Positions 50,881 through 59,405 of a DNA stretch of 64,000 nucleotides are shown piece by piece (within the stretch, counting starts at the first letter, position 1; each line of letters opens with the position of its first letter). The notes under the pieces were generated by a model that saw only the letters and a program-made list of their open reading frames with translations, made no database searches and was not told where the DNA came from. A program made the translations under genes and the position numbers. Source of the DNA: Sulfolobus islandicus Y.N.15.51 (GTDB lineage: Archaea > Thermoproteota > Thermoprotei_A > Sulfolobales > Sulfolobaceae); assembly GCF_000022485.1 (NCBI RefSeq), contig NC_012623.1, positions 62,001 to 126,000 of the forward strand. Reading direction: 5' to 3'.

Positions 50881-50892
50881 AAAGTTTATAAA
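50881..50892 (+). promoter_or_regulatory. TATA box of structured RNA copy 2
   Basis: AAAGTTTATAAA, identical to the box before RNA copy 1. A start of transcription 25-30 bases on would lie near 50918, a few bases before stem 1. Confidence 0.55.
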
Positions 50893-50920
50893 TTTTGTAG
50901 TTACATACTAAAATGTAGAA

Positions 50921-51103
50921 GAGAGCCCTACAGTGAACTCGATGAGCAATGTGAGGGGGAGGATGGGTTCGATGAGGCTCCCCATGTCCTTGAAGGGAGT
51001 GGTTTAACTACCGCTCCCGTAGACGGCATGGGGAGCTGGACAGGGGGAATGAGGACGAGAGGTTGAATACAAATTCATGAAACCTCAATGAAAGTCCGAC
51101 CCC
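50921..51103 (+). ncRNA. three-stem structured RNA, copy 2
   Basis: Paralogue of the RNA at 40372. Stem 1 GAGCCC (50923-50928)/GGGTTC (50965-50970); stem 2 CTCCCCATG (50978-50986)/CATGGGGAG (51027-51035), enclosing GGGAG...CTCCC, an inner stem that is shorter in copy 1; stem 3 GGGG...GGAC (ending 51056)/GTCC...CCCC (51094-51103), enclosing a longer hairpin GAGGTT...AACCTC. Single-stranded blocks are almost identical in both copies. The 3' end of stem 3 coincides with the break in a truncated ATPase gene, so the RNA unit may end a mobile element whose boundary is its own 3' end. Confidence 0.65.
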
Positions 51104-51223
51104 TATTCGTCTTGTCCCTATTAAACCTACAAGTTGACCTAATTTGTACAGTCTTATTAGTGATTCTGTTTCCTTTTCCCTTCCGAATGGATTATTTGTT
51201 GGTTTTCCGTAAACAAACCACAA
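51104..51223 (-). pseudogene. archaeal AAA ATPase, N-terminal fragment
   Basis: About 39 residues (TTG start) of the archaeal ATPase family PF01637 type: the NPFGREKETESLIRLYK lead-in and then LVGLIGTRRIG, which is the beginning of a Walker A loop (normally GTRRIGKTS). The frame is cut exactly where the structured RNA ends (51103), so the rest of the gene was lost or moved. No continuation is visible on the far side of the RNA. Confidence 0.7.
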
Positions 51224-51242
51224 TCTACTGGTACCACTAATT

Positions 51243-52160
51243 TTAAAGATTTAGTGAGAGTACGCTCATTCCTTCATAGATGATATTCGCAGCTAACATT
51301 GTGGTGATTTCGCTTACATCATATGGTGGGGCAACTTCTACAACATCAAATCCAACTAGTTTATCAAATCTCAGCTTTCTGATAATTTCTATAATTTCGA
51401 AGCTTGTCAAACCACCCACTTCTGGCGTACCAGTCCCAGGGGCAAACGCCGGATCTACAACATCTATATCAATGGAAACGTGTGTGGGACCAGATAGGGA
51501 ATTTATTTCCCTTATAACAGAATCTAAATTATACTTTAAATCTCTAATTGTGAAACTCTTCACTCCTAACCTCTCCTTATCTTTAAGATCTTCTTTCGAG
51601 AACGTTGAGGCCCTAATTCCTCCTTGTATAGCTTCTTTGATTAAGCCCTCTTCAATTGCCCTCCTCAACCACGTACCATGCGTATGTTTCTTACCCCAAT
51701 AGGAATCCCAGAAGTCGTAATGTGAATCCAAGTGTATGATATTTATTTTTCCATACTTCTTATGTAAAGCCCTTAAAACGGGTAACGTGATTGAGTGATC
51801 TCCACCAGTTATAAAGGGCACTAGGTTTTTTGATGATATTATTTCATAAAGATTCGTTTGTATTATGTTCATTGTATCCTCAATGTACCCCGGAATAATG
51901 TTTATATCACCCATATCACAAGCGTTAAGCTTATCAAAAGGATAAGTATCTAGGAATTGATTGTAAGGTCTTAATAATCTAGATCCTTGTCTTATTCCCA
52001 TTGGTCCAAATCTGGCTCCCGGTCTATAAGTTACAGCATCATCGAAAGGTATTCCTAAAAACGCCGCCTTTATTTCCTCATCTCTTCCGCAAATTGGTAA
52101 TCTACCGAAGGTAGAAATTTGTGTGAAGCGTGGAGATTTTAACGCGTCTATTTGCCTCAT
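51243..52160 (-). CDS. speB: agmatinase / arginase-family ureohydrolase
   Basis: 305 residues. The binuclear Mn site is visible: GGDHSIT near residue 118, LDSHYDF (Asp, His, Asp; usually DAHxD) near residue 140 and SIDIDVVDPAFAPGTGTPE near residue 220. The GARFGPMGIRQGS segment is typical of agmatinases. It makes putrescine and urea from agmatine for polyamine synthesis. An alternative guanidino substrate cannot be excluded. The Ala to Ser change in DAHxD is conservative. Confidence 0.88.
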   Translation of the reverse strand: MRQIDALKSPRFTQISTFGRLPICGRDEEIKAAFLGIPFDDAVTYRPGARFGPMGIRQGSRLLRPYNQFLDTYPFDKLNACDMGDINIIPGYIEDTMNIIQTNLYEIISSKNLVPFITGGDHSITLPVLRALHKKYGKINIIHLDSHYDFWDSYWGKKHTHGTWLRRAIEEGLIKEAIQGGIRASTFSKEDLKDKERLGVKSFTIRDLKYNLDSVIREINSLSGPTHVSIDIDVVDPAFAPGTGTPEVGGLTSFEIIEIIRKLRFDKLVGFDVVEVAPPYDVSEITTMLAANIIYEGMSVLSLNL

Positions 52161-52342
52161 AACTATATCTTACTTTTATGATATTTTTAATTTAACGTTA
52201 TAAGATAGTCCTTCTTATAAACGAGTCTTTACTTCTTTGCCATAACTAATGTTATTGTGTAATTTCTCAATATTTCGTCCCTCAAAAGTTTAATTAGACT
52301 TTATGATACAAATTTCATGAGTTAGGAGAGTTAATTAATTAA

Positions 52343-53029
52343 TTAGGTAATTCTTTCCTTATTACTCACCAACTTTTTAGCAGTGCTAAATATTTCAACC
52401 AGCATATTCATTGTTAGCCTTCCAGTTTTCATATTCCTTGGACTTGGATGATAGCTTCCTATTAGCCATATTATTGACATATCTGGCTTTGTAACCTTTA
52501 CTAAAGCACCATGATAAAATTTTACGTTAGGAACGCTATATCCAATTTTTTTAAAAACGTAAATGATTGAATCCCATGCGACTTTACCAAATGCGATATA
52601 AACTTTTGCGTTTTCTAGCATCCTTACCTCCTCTTCCAAGAATGTTGAACAGTTAATTATCTCATCCTTATTAGGCTTATTTTGTGGAGGTGCACATTTC
52701 ACTGCAGAGGTAATGTAAACACGAAACAACTTTAAGCCATCATCCTTAGAAATTGAAAACGGCTGATTTGCAAATCCAACTGCATATAAAGCATTGGTAA
52801 GATTATTAGAACTCTCATCTCCGGTAAACATTCTTCCTGTCCTATTTCCCCCATTCGCTGCTGGTGCTAAGCCTATTATCACTATTTCAGCATTAATCTC
52901 ACCATTTGGAGGAACTGGCTTTTTCCAGTAATTATCGGGAAAGGAGTTTCTATATTGTGTAAGTCTAGGGCACTTGTTGCACGAAATTAGCCTAGATATA
53001 AAGTTTTCCACTAATCTCTTTTGTAACAA
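52343..53029 (-). CDS. type 5 uracil-DNA glycosylase (UDGb)
   Basis: 228 residues. Family 5 hallmarks: GLAPAANGGNRTGRMFTGD near residue 54 (the catalytic Asp of other UDGs replaced by Ala) and GSYHPSPRNMKTGRLT near residue 193. Fe-S cysteines fit CNKC near residue 17, VKCAPP near residue 112 and NCSTFLEE. It removes uracil, and in related enzymes hypoxanthine and other deaminated bases. Together with the family 4 enzyme at 10822, the window encodes two uracil-excision systems. Confidence 0.92.
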   Translation of the reverse strand: MLQKRLVENFISRLISCNKCPRLTQYRNSFPDNYWKKPVPPNGEINAEIVIIGLAPAANGGNRTGRMFTGDESSNNLTNALYAVGFANQPFSISKDDGLKLFRVYITSAVKCAPPQNKPNKDEIINCSTFLEEEVRMLENAKVYIAFGKVAWDSIIYVFKKIGYSVPNVKFYHGALVKVTKPDMSIIWLIGSYHPSPRNMKTGRLTMNMLVEIFSTAKKLVSNKERIT

Positions 53030-53048
53030 AAGAATTTTAAGCTTTTAT

Positions 53049-53312
53049 TTACAATTTAGTGGCAATATACCTAATTATTGTTTTCTTTAGAAAATTAACA
53101 ATAACAAGATTATTACTATTATCATCAACTACCTCACATTCACCAGTATCCTTATTACATTTTATCCAATAGTTTTCAATCTTTATGCCATTCTGTTTGA
53201 CGTCAGTTATCAAAGTGTTAAATTCGGTATCCTTTCTAATAGTTTCCAGTTTGAATCCGAAAATATCTGGTCTCTCCACGAGATACTTAATGTCAGAGAT
53301 TGAAACTCCCAT
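53049..53312 (-). CDS. small protein, unknown
   Basis: 87 residues, alpha/beta, ATG start. Contains DIKYLVERPDIFGFKLETIRKD and a basic C-terminus (LKKTIIRYIATKL). Two cysteines (IKCNKDTGEC) suggest a disulfide or metal site. No family is recognised. It lies between the UDGb gene (20 bases) and another small gene on the same strand, so a small operon is possible. Confidence 0.45.
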   Translation of the reverse strand: MGVSISDIKYLVERPDIFGFKLETIRKDTEFNTLITDVKQNGIKIENYWIKCNKDTGECEVVDDNSNNLVIVNFLKKTIIRYIATKL

Positions 53313-53349
53313 TATAAATAGAAACTACATAGTAAAATATAAGCTCTAT

Positions 53350-53637
53350 TCAATCTGAGAAGAGAGACTCGTCTACGTTATATGCGTAAATATCATCGCT
53401 GACTTTAAACACTTTTATATCACTATCTATATCACTTATCGGTATTTCATACTTTACATTATCATTTCCCTTTTCATTAAATCTTATGGAATTTCCATTC
53501 ACTTCCCCATAATAAATCATTCTCTCGCCATTGCAGACTGTTATAAATATGAATTTCTCATTTTTACAAAGACTTAGAAATGATTGGCATTCCCTTTTAT
53601 CTTTAATTAATGTTCTTAGAATTGCAGAATAATCCAT
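53350..53637 (-). CDS. small acidic protein, unknown
   Basis: 95 residues, predicted beta-rich in the middle (KFIFITVCNGERMIYYGEV) and very acidic towards the end (SDIDSDIKVFKVSDD). No motif or family recognised. It is on the same strand as the gene at 53049, with 37 bases between; both may be first genes of a unit running into the UDGb gene. Confidence 0.45.
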   Translation of the reverse strand: MDYSAILRTLIKDKRECQSFLSLCKNEKFIFITVCNGERMIYYGEVNGNSIRFNEKGNDNVKYEIPISDIDSDIKVFKVSDDIYAYNVDESLFSD

Positions 53638-53793
53638 AACTAATAGTTTTTAATATGGTTTAAAAAGCATTATCCCTAATAATACCAAAATACTAAGATA
53701 TGAATATTATTATAGCGCAATGTTATTTTAATCTTGTGTATCATTGTTTAAATCTTTAATAGATATTTTCTTAATAAATGTTTAAATTCACTT

Positions 53794-54426
53794 ATGTCCG
53801 TATATAGTGGGATGAAGTTAGTTGTTTCTTGTATGGATAGGAGATTAAATTCTTATCTGAAGAAAAAGTATCCAGATGCTATAGTCATTAGAAATGCTGG
53901 AGCCAATGTTAATTCACTTTTGATAACGTTCGAAAAATACAAGGATAGAGTTGATGATGTGATTTTATTACCCCATACCGATTGTGGGGCAATGAAGGTT
54001 GTTTACTCCTCCTTAAAAGAAGGAAAGAAAATAACATCGCTTGTTGAGGAGAAGCTAGTGAGTCAGTTTAGCTCAAAGAAATTTAGCTCCCTTTCAGAGT
54101 TGGAAAGGTTGAACATGGAAATTCAAAAGGAAAATCTGAAAAGAATATTTGGAGATAAAGTAAGGACTGAGTTAATAGATGTAAATAAGATAGAAATTCC
54201 ACCTTCTAACGAGCCTTACATGGCCTACGTAAGTAAACCTTCCCAGTTAGCTGAATTGAGTTCAAATATCTACCATATTTCAGCTGAAGATAAGGAAATT
54301 TGGGACAGTTTAGATATAGCAGTCTACGCTATGAAGATAAATAAAATTATAACTCCAGACGAGAAAACTGTTGAAAAGATAAAAGCTGCCTACCCTTCAG
54401 TTATCGTCTCTACTACTTCTTTCTAA
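53794..54426 (+). CDS. beta-class carbonic anhydrase-like protein
   Basis: 210 residues. The zinc site of beta carbonic anhydrases is visible: SCMDRRL (Cys and the Asp-Arg dyad, C-x-D-x-R) near residue 12 and LPHTDCGAMK (His-x2-Cys) near residue 65, with IRNAGANVN between. This set is complete for catalysis of CO2/bicarbonate interconversion, useful for an autotroph using bicarbonate-dependent carboxylases. The central region (SSKKFSSLSELERLN) is unlike typical enzymes, so a related function is possible. The ATG at 53794 may be preceded by a TATA-like GTTTAAATTC. Confidence 0.75.
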   Translation: MSVYSGMKLVVSCMDRRLNSYLKKKYPDAIVIRNAGANVNSLLITFEKYKDRVDDVILLPHTDCGAMKVVYSSLKEGKKITSLVEEKLVSQFSSKKFSSLSELERLNMEIQKENLKRIFGDKVRTELIDVNKIEIPPSNEPYMAYVSKPSQLAELSSNIYHISAEDKEIWDSLDIAVYAMKINKIITPDEKTVEKIKAAYPSVIVSTTSF

Positions 54427-54964
54427 TATAGTTAAAGGATTCAATTACTACTGAAGCAGGATCCTTGAACTCAGATAACGATAAGTGAAAATCATCTATA
54501 AGTGAAGCAGAGTAGAGAATTGACTCAATTACGGCCTCTTTGGGTATACTTAGCTCCTCAGTTACTTGTGAAATTTCCTTTCCTTCATATAGTTTGTTTA
54601 GAACATCTACTACTTTCACATTAGAATTTTTTATTGTAGGATCATATTTATTATTTTCATTTTCCTTATCTATGAAAGCGTAGCTAGTAGGTCCTAATTT
54701 TCTCTTCAACCGTCTTGGGACTTTCGGCTTTACTTTCTTATAATATTTTAATATTTTCATCACATCAATGGCGTATTTTATACACTCCTTGATTTGTTTT
54801 AAGTTTATTTGATTGTAAAACGCCTTTGAAACTTCGTCAAATGTTTTATCTTTTGCAAGTTCATATAGTACGCTTTCCGGCCTGATTAAAGTTCCAGCTA
54901 TATGTGGTCTCCCAAAATGAATATCCTTATATACTACGATGTAATCGTAACCTGGAAGGTCCAC
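54413..54964 (-). CDS. DUF433-domain protein
   Basis: 183 residues. The N-terminal DUF433 domain (about residues 8-75) begins VYKDIHFGRPHIAGTLI with an HTH-like helix set; a second, more divergent copy (VVDVLNKLYEGKEISQVTEELSI) occupies about residues 105-165. DUF433 proteins are often antitoxin-like or DNA-binding. No toxin gene is adjacent. Its 3' end overlaps the carbonic anhydrase gene by 14 bases on the other strand. Confidence 0.7.
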   Translation of the reverse strand: MDLPGYDYIVVYKDIHFGRPHIAGTLIRPESVLYELAKDKTFDEVSKAFYNQINLKQIKECIKYAIDVMKILKYYKKVKPKVPRRLKRKLGPTSYAFIDKENENNKYDPTIKNSNVKVVDVLNKLYEGKEISQVTEELSIPKEAVIESILYSASLIDDFHLSLSEFKDPASVVIESFNYIRKK

Positions 54965-55002
54965 ATTGAACTTTTTACTTTCTTATTTATTAAGATTATA
55001 TA

Positions 55003-56316
55003 TTATAGTGTCGAATATAATTTTAGAAATTCCTCAGTATGTTTTATAGCTTTATAGTAGTCATCTATCCTAATATTTTCATTAGGCGCATGCGCATTCG
55101 AGTAATACCCTCCAGCACCTATTGCACTGACTGCATCCCTTATCCCCAACTTATAAACAAAAAGCCCCATGGGTTGCGTACCAGCAGAATTAGGAATAAC
55201 TTGTGGTTCAGTGCCATATACTCTTCTAGCGGATTCTATCATTGCTTTGACTACTGGAGAGTTAACTGATGTCCTAACAGGATATTCGAAGCCATGAGTA
55301 ATTATTTCCCCATTAAAGCCAACCTTTTGGAGGTGTTTCTTCAACAGCTCGAAAATCTTGTAAGGATCTTGATTAGGGACTAGCCTAAAATCCAATTTCG
55401 CAAATGCTCTATGCGGTACGATTGTTTTACTGCCCTTTCCAGTATATCCACATTCGAATCCATCAATATTACAAGTTGGATAAGTTAGTAATGCTTCAGC
55501 AATCTTTTCCCTATCAGAATACCTTAATTCTTTAAACCCTAACGCTTTCCTTAGTTCCTCTACATCGATATCATATTTCTTTATTAACTCTCTTTCTTCT
55601 TCCGTTAATTCTCTTACATCATTATAAAACCCCTCAATCAACACTCTTCCTTCCATATCTACCAATGTAGATATTACCTTAGATAGGTCTATGCATGGAT
55701 TTCTAACCAAGGGCGCATTTGAAGAGTGTAGATCTTTAGTTCCATAGTCAAGCACTAGTTCAACATATAATAACCCTTTTACTCCTAGCACTATTTGTGG
55801 TCTTCCTTTAGGGTCTAAACCAGCACCCTCCATTATCACTGAATCTGCCTTTAGTTTATTATCATTCTTTTCGATATAGTCTTCCAAATTTACACTGCCA
55901 ATTTCCTCCTCTCCCTCGTAAAGTAATTTCACATTAACATTCAATTCGTGCTTATCTATTAAGTGCTTAATAGCAAATAACCTTGCCATTAAAGTTCCTT
56001 TATTGTCCGAGGCTCCTCTGGCGTAGATTCTGTCATTTTCAATTGTTGCTGAAAAGGGTGCTCTTTTCCACTCGCTTATTGGATCCACTGGTTGAACGTC
56101 ATAATGGTTGTAAACAAGTAGCGTTTTTTTAGCATTAACGTTAATTTCAGCATACACTACCGGATGACCCTTAGTCTTCTCAATATTTGACTTTACGCCC
56201 AATAATTTCTCGATGGTTTCCTTGAGATAGTTCGCCGTTTCTTCTATTCCTTCTCCAGTTGCAGATATAGAGGGTTTCTTTAAGAATTCAATTAAAGTAT
56301 AAAGTTCCTCATCCAC
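55003..56316 (-). CDS. M20-family metallopeptidase/amidohydrolase
   Basis: 437 residues, M20 (ArgE/DapE/carboxypeptidase) family. Metal ligands: YNHYDVQP (His-x-Asp) near residue 70, RGASDNKG (Asp) near residue 99, LYEGEEEIGS (catalytic Glu and metal Glu) near residue 131, DLHSSNAP, and the late His in SNAHAPNE near residue 414. It cleaves a C-terminal or acyl-amide bond; the dipeptidase/carboxypeptidase type is likely, with substrate unknown. Cytoplasmic, no signal peptide. Confidence 0.87.
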   Translation of the reverse strand: MDEELYTLIEFLKKPSISATGEGIEETANYLKETIEKLLGVKSNIEKTKGHPVVYAEINVNAKKTLLVYNHYDVQPVDPISEWKRAPFSATIENDRIYARGASDNKGTLMARLFAIKHLIDKHELNVNVKLLYEGEEEIGSVNLEDYIEKNDNKLKADSVIMEGAGLDPKGRPQIVLGVKGLLYVELVLDYGTKDLHSSNAPLVRNPCIDLSKVISTLVDMEGRVLIEGFYNDVRELTEEERELIKKYDIDVEELRKALGFKELRYSDREKIAEALLTYPTCNIDGFECGYTGKGSKTIVPHRAFAKLDFRLVPNQDPYKIFELLKKHLQKVGFNGEIITHGFEYPVRTSVNSPVVKAMIESARRVYGTEPQVIPNSAGTQPMGLFVYKLGIRDAVSAIGAGGYYSNAHAPNENIRIDDYYKAIKHTEEFLKLYSTL

Positions 56317-56445
56317 TAGAGAATAATGTATTCTGTCTTTTTAAGTATGTTGGTTTGAATTTTAAAAATGTCAGTCATAAAGTTTTTATGATTATATTTA
56401 TTGGCATATATCTAACTTTATAAACTAGTTCTACTATTATATAAT

Positions 56446-57963
56446 ATGGTTCTAAGAACTGGGGAAGAGTACGTTAATGCAATTAGACATAGGAATAAGG
56501 TTGAAATTTACGTTATGGGGAAGGAAGTAAAGGATGTAACAGAGCACCCTTTCTTAAAGCCTTCAGTACTTGCATTTAAAGCAACTTATGATGCAGCCCA
56601 TGAGGAGGATAGTAAATCTTTAGGTAGAGCATGGAGTTCCTTTATTAATGAAGAGGTAAATAGATTCACCCATATCCATAGATCTCCAGAGGATTTGGCA
56701 GTCAAGGTTAAACTTCTGAGAAAGATTAGTCACAAAACGGGAGCTTGTTTTCAAAGATGCGTAGGTTGGGACGCACTAAATACAATATACGTCACCTCCA
56801 GACTTATGGCGGAAAAGGGTAAAAAGGAGTATTATGAGAGATTTGTTGAATATCTGAAATACGTTCAAAAGAATGATATAGCGTTAGCTGGAGCCATGAC
56901 CGATGTTAAAGGTGTAAGAACGTTAAGACCTAATGAACAACCTCACGCCTACTTAAGAGTAACTCAGGTTACTAAAGATGGTATTTATGTCTCAGGTGCT
57001 AAGGCCAATATAACCGGAATAGCAGCATCTGAAGAAATTATTGTAATGCCAACTAGAGCAATGGGTGAGAAAGATAAGGATTTTGCGGTAGCCTTTTCCA
57101 TCCCCTTAGATACTGAGAGTATTAAAGTTATAATAGGAAGACAAGTTAATGATGGGAGAAGGTTAGAAGAAGGGGAGATAGATGGATTGCCCTATCGCAC
57201 TAATCATGAGGGCTTGGTAATATTTGATAACGTCTTCGTCCCAATGGAAAGAGTGTTTATGTTAGGGGATTGGCAGATGAGCGGAATCCTAGTTGAAATT
57301 TTCAGCTCCTATCATAGGCAAGGCTATGGAGGTTGTAAATCTGGATTAGGGGATGTGATAATTGGCGCAGCATATAATTTAGCTAAACAAATTGGAGTTG
57401 AAAAAGCTCCACATATTCAGAACAAGCTGAATGAAATGGTTTTGTTGAATGAGAACATGTATGGAAGTGGTATTGCTGCCAGTCTAGACGCAGTTAAGTT
57501 ATGTGAGGATGGGTGCTGGTGGGTGAATCCCATGTTTGCAAACGTTACTAAGCAATTAGTTACGAGATTTCCTTACGAGATTACTAAGTTTTCAACAGAT
57601 ATCGCAGGAGGTATAATAGGCACTGCTCCTAGTGAGTGGGACTTAAAGAACCCTAAACTTAAACCATATATTGAGAAGTACCTACAAGGTATGATGGACT
57701 ACAGTACGGAAGATAGGCTAAGAATGGTAAGATTATTGGAGAATATAGGGTTTAGTGTAGCGTTTCTCATTGAGTCAGTTCACGGAGCAGGTAGTCCAGA
57801 GGCTCAGAGAATTGCAATAAATAGGGTTTATGATTACGAGTATGCTGAAAAGATTGCTAAATACTTATCACAAACAGAGAAGAGAATTGAGTTTAAGGAA
57901 AACGCAGAGCCTTGGAGAAGTACAGATACGGAAAAGCTAGCTAATAATGGAGGCCAAAAATAA
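56446..57963 (+). CDS. 4-hydroxybutyryl-CoA dehydratase
   Basis: 505 residues, Fe-S/FAD enzyme of the HpaB fold that turns 4-hydroxybutyryl-CoA into crotonyl-CoA, the defining step of the 3-hydroxypropionate/4-hydroxybutyrate cycle. The four cluster ligands are all present: Cys 101 and Cys 105 (CFQRC), His 290 and Cys 297 (HRQGYGGC), with the same local spacing as Cys99/Cys103/His292/Cys299 of the Clostridium aminobutyricum enzyme. Completeness of the cluster argues for the active form and not a flavin-only relative such as HpaB. A TATA box (CTTTATAAAC, about 56413) lies 25-30 bases before the ATG. Confidence 0.92.
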   Translation: MVLRTGEEYVNAIRHRNKVEIYVMGKEVKDVTEHPFLKPSVLAFKATYDAAHEEDSKSLGRAWSSFINEEVNRFTHIHRSPEDLAVKVKLLRKISHKTGACFQRCVGWDALNTIYVTSRLMAEKGKKEYYERFVEYLKYVQKNDIALAGAMTDVKGVRTLRPNEQPHAYLRVTQVTKDGIYVSGAKANITGIAASEEIIVMPTRAMGEKDKDFAVAFSIPLDTESIKVIIGRQVNDGRRLEEGEIDGLPYRTNHEGLVIFDNVFVPMERVFMLGDWQMSGILVEIFSSYHRQGYGGCKSGLGDVIIGAAYNLAKQIGVEKAPHIQNKLNEMVLLNENMYGSGIAASLDAVKLCEDGCWWVNPMFANVTKQLVTRFPYEITKFSTDIAGGIIGTAPSEWDLKNPKLKPYIEKYLQGMMDYSTEDRLRMVRLLENIGFSVAFLIESVHGAGSPEAQRIAINRVYDYEYAEKIAKYLSQTEKRIEFKENAEPWRSTDTEKLANNGGQK

Positions 57964-57978
57964 ATAATTAAAAAGTTT

Positions 57979-58731
57979 TTATACTATGTTAATGTATGCA
58001 TACATAAGGTCTCTTTCAGTAACTATTCCAACTAATTTTTGATTCTCCATAACTGGTAATGTGCCTATTCTCTTTTCTATCATCAATTTAGCCGCATTTA
58101 ATATACTGTAATATCTGCTAATAGTTATTGGGTTTTTAGTACCAGCATCTAGGACTTTTCCTATGTTTTTATTCTTAGCTAGATATTTAACTATATCAGC
58201 TGCAGTAATTATGCCAATCAGTTTGTTATTCTTGCTAAATACTGGTAATCTCCTCACGTTATTCATGGCCATTAGTTTGGCAGCTTCTAATATTGTGCTT
58301 TCCTCACCTATGGATACTACGTTACTTGACATCACGGAATCAACTAATCCAGAGAACATCGAGGATGCTATTAGTTTCAAGACCTCTCTTTCAGTAAAAA
58401 TACCCACAATAGCGTTATTATCAACTACTGGAATTCCTCCAATATTGTTCATTAACATTATTCTAACTACATGATTGACGTCATCATTGGGCCAGACAGT
58501 AATTAAATCCTTACTCATTAAATCCTTAACCTTTAAATCGTATATATTAGTCCCGTATTCGCTGAAAGAGGCAACAACATCCCTAGTAGAAACCATTCCA
58601 ATAGGCTTTTCCTCCTTCAAAACAACAATTCTACCTGTTGGATTATTGGAAAGTATATCAATTGCCTCCTTTAAGGAGGACTCTGGGAAAACAGTTATTA
58701 CAATAGGATTTGCTACATCAAGCACTTTCAT
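57979..58731 (-). CDS. protein with four CBS domains
   Basis: 250 residues made only of four CBS motifs (two Bateman modules). Each shows the GxxxVxDxxxxxGIxTxxD pattern: GRIVVLKEEKPIGMVSTRDV, GGIPVVDNNAIVGIFTERE, RRLPVFSKNNKLIGIITAAD and GTLPVMENQKLVGIVTERD. These bind adenine nucleotides and sense energy state; the partner is unknown. It converges with the dehydratase gene, 15 bases apart. Confidence 0.87.
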   Translation of the reverse strand: MKVLDVANPIVITVFPESSLKEAIDILSNNPTGRIVVLKEEKPIGMVSTRDVVASFSEYGTNIYDLKVKDLMSKDLITVWPNDDVNHVVRIMLMNNIGGIPVVDNNAIVGIFTEREVLKLIASSMFSGLVDSVMSSNVVSIGEESTILEAAKLMAMNNVRRLPVFSKNNKLIGIITAADIVKYLAKNKNIGKVLDAGTKNPITISRYYSILNAAKLMIEKRIGTLPVMENQKLVGIVTERDLMYAYINIV

Positions 58732-58764
58732 ATATAATATATTGTCATGATAGTTAAAAAAGTT

Positions 58765-59298
58765 TCAAATGACGACTCTTGTGTTTTTCCCTACCTTCTC
58801 CACATTTCTCAACAATTCCCTATAATCACTTACAAAGGTAAAATTGTGCAATTTCATGTTTATCTCATAATATCCCTCTCTATCCTTAGCCTTGATCATC
58901 AGCCTATCGTTCCTATAACTTACACTATAGTAGTATGAGCTTGACGACAACGTTGTTTCATTATCTCCATATTTTGAAATTGGGTTTTCTGCTAAAATAA
59001 TAGATCTTATTTCAAAAAATGTTTTCGATAATATTAGTTCCACAAAGCCTTCGATGTCCTCCTTTTCGGAAACGAATATTGCTATGGAACTAGTAGCTGA
59101 GAGAAACGGATCATTTCTCAACGCGTAATCCAAATTCTCGAACAAGTGAATGCTATTTAAGCCGTCTAATGGGAAGTTCCACAACTCCTCATAACTAGCC
59201 ATATAAGGCTTTCCATTAACTATAGCCCTTATTTTGAAATTATATGATGAGCATACAACATTAGCTGGTATCCTTTTCCTATCGTCAAGACAGTACAT
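58765..59298 (-). CDS. hypothetical protein
   Basis: 177 residues, alpha/beta, no membrane segment. Visible pieces include VCSSYNFKIRAIVNGKPYM, a Ser-rich SSSSYYYSVSYRNDRLM beta region and a basic C-terminus. I recognise no family. It is divergent from the GH15 gene with about 105 bases between the starts. Confidence 0.5.
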   Translation of the reverse strand: MYCLDDRKRIPANVVCSSYNFKIRAIVNGKPYMASYEELWNFPLDGLNSIHLFENLDYALRNDPFLSATSSIAIFVSEKEDIEGFVELILSKTFFEIRSIILAENPISKYGDNETTLSSSSYYYSVSYRNDRLMIKAKDREGYYEINMKLHNFTFVSDYRELLRNVEKVGKNTRVVI

Positions 59299-59405
59299 CT
59301 TTAATCATAATATTTCTTATCAACTTATATCTTAAATAATGATTATAATCTAGTTGCCTTATTTGGCTAATGACTTATATAGTTGTTTAACCTTTCTTGA
59401 TAGTT

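Noticed and set aside
50878-51066. 62-residue frame over RNA copy 2
   Set aside because: The conservation pattern with copy 1 follows paired stems, not codons; the frame is not kept in copy 1.
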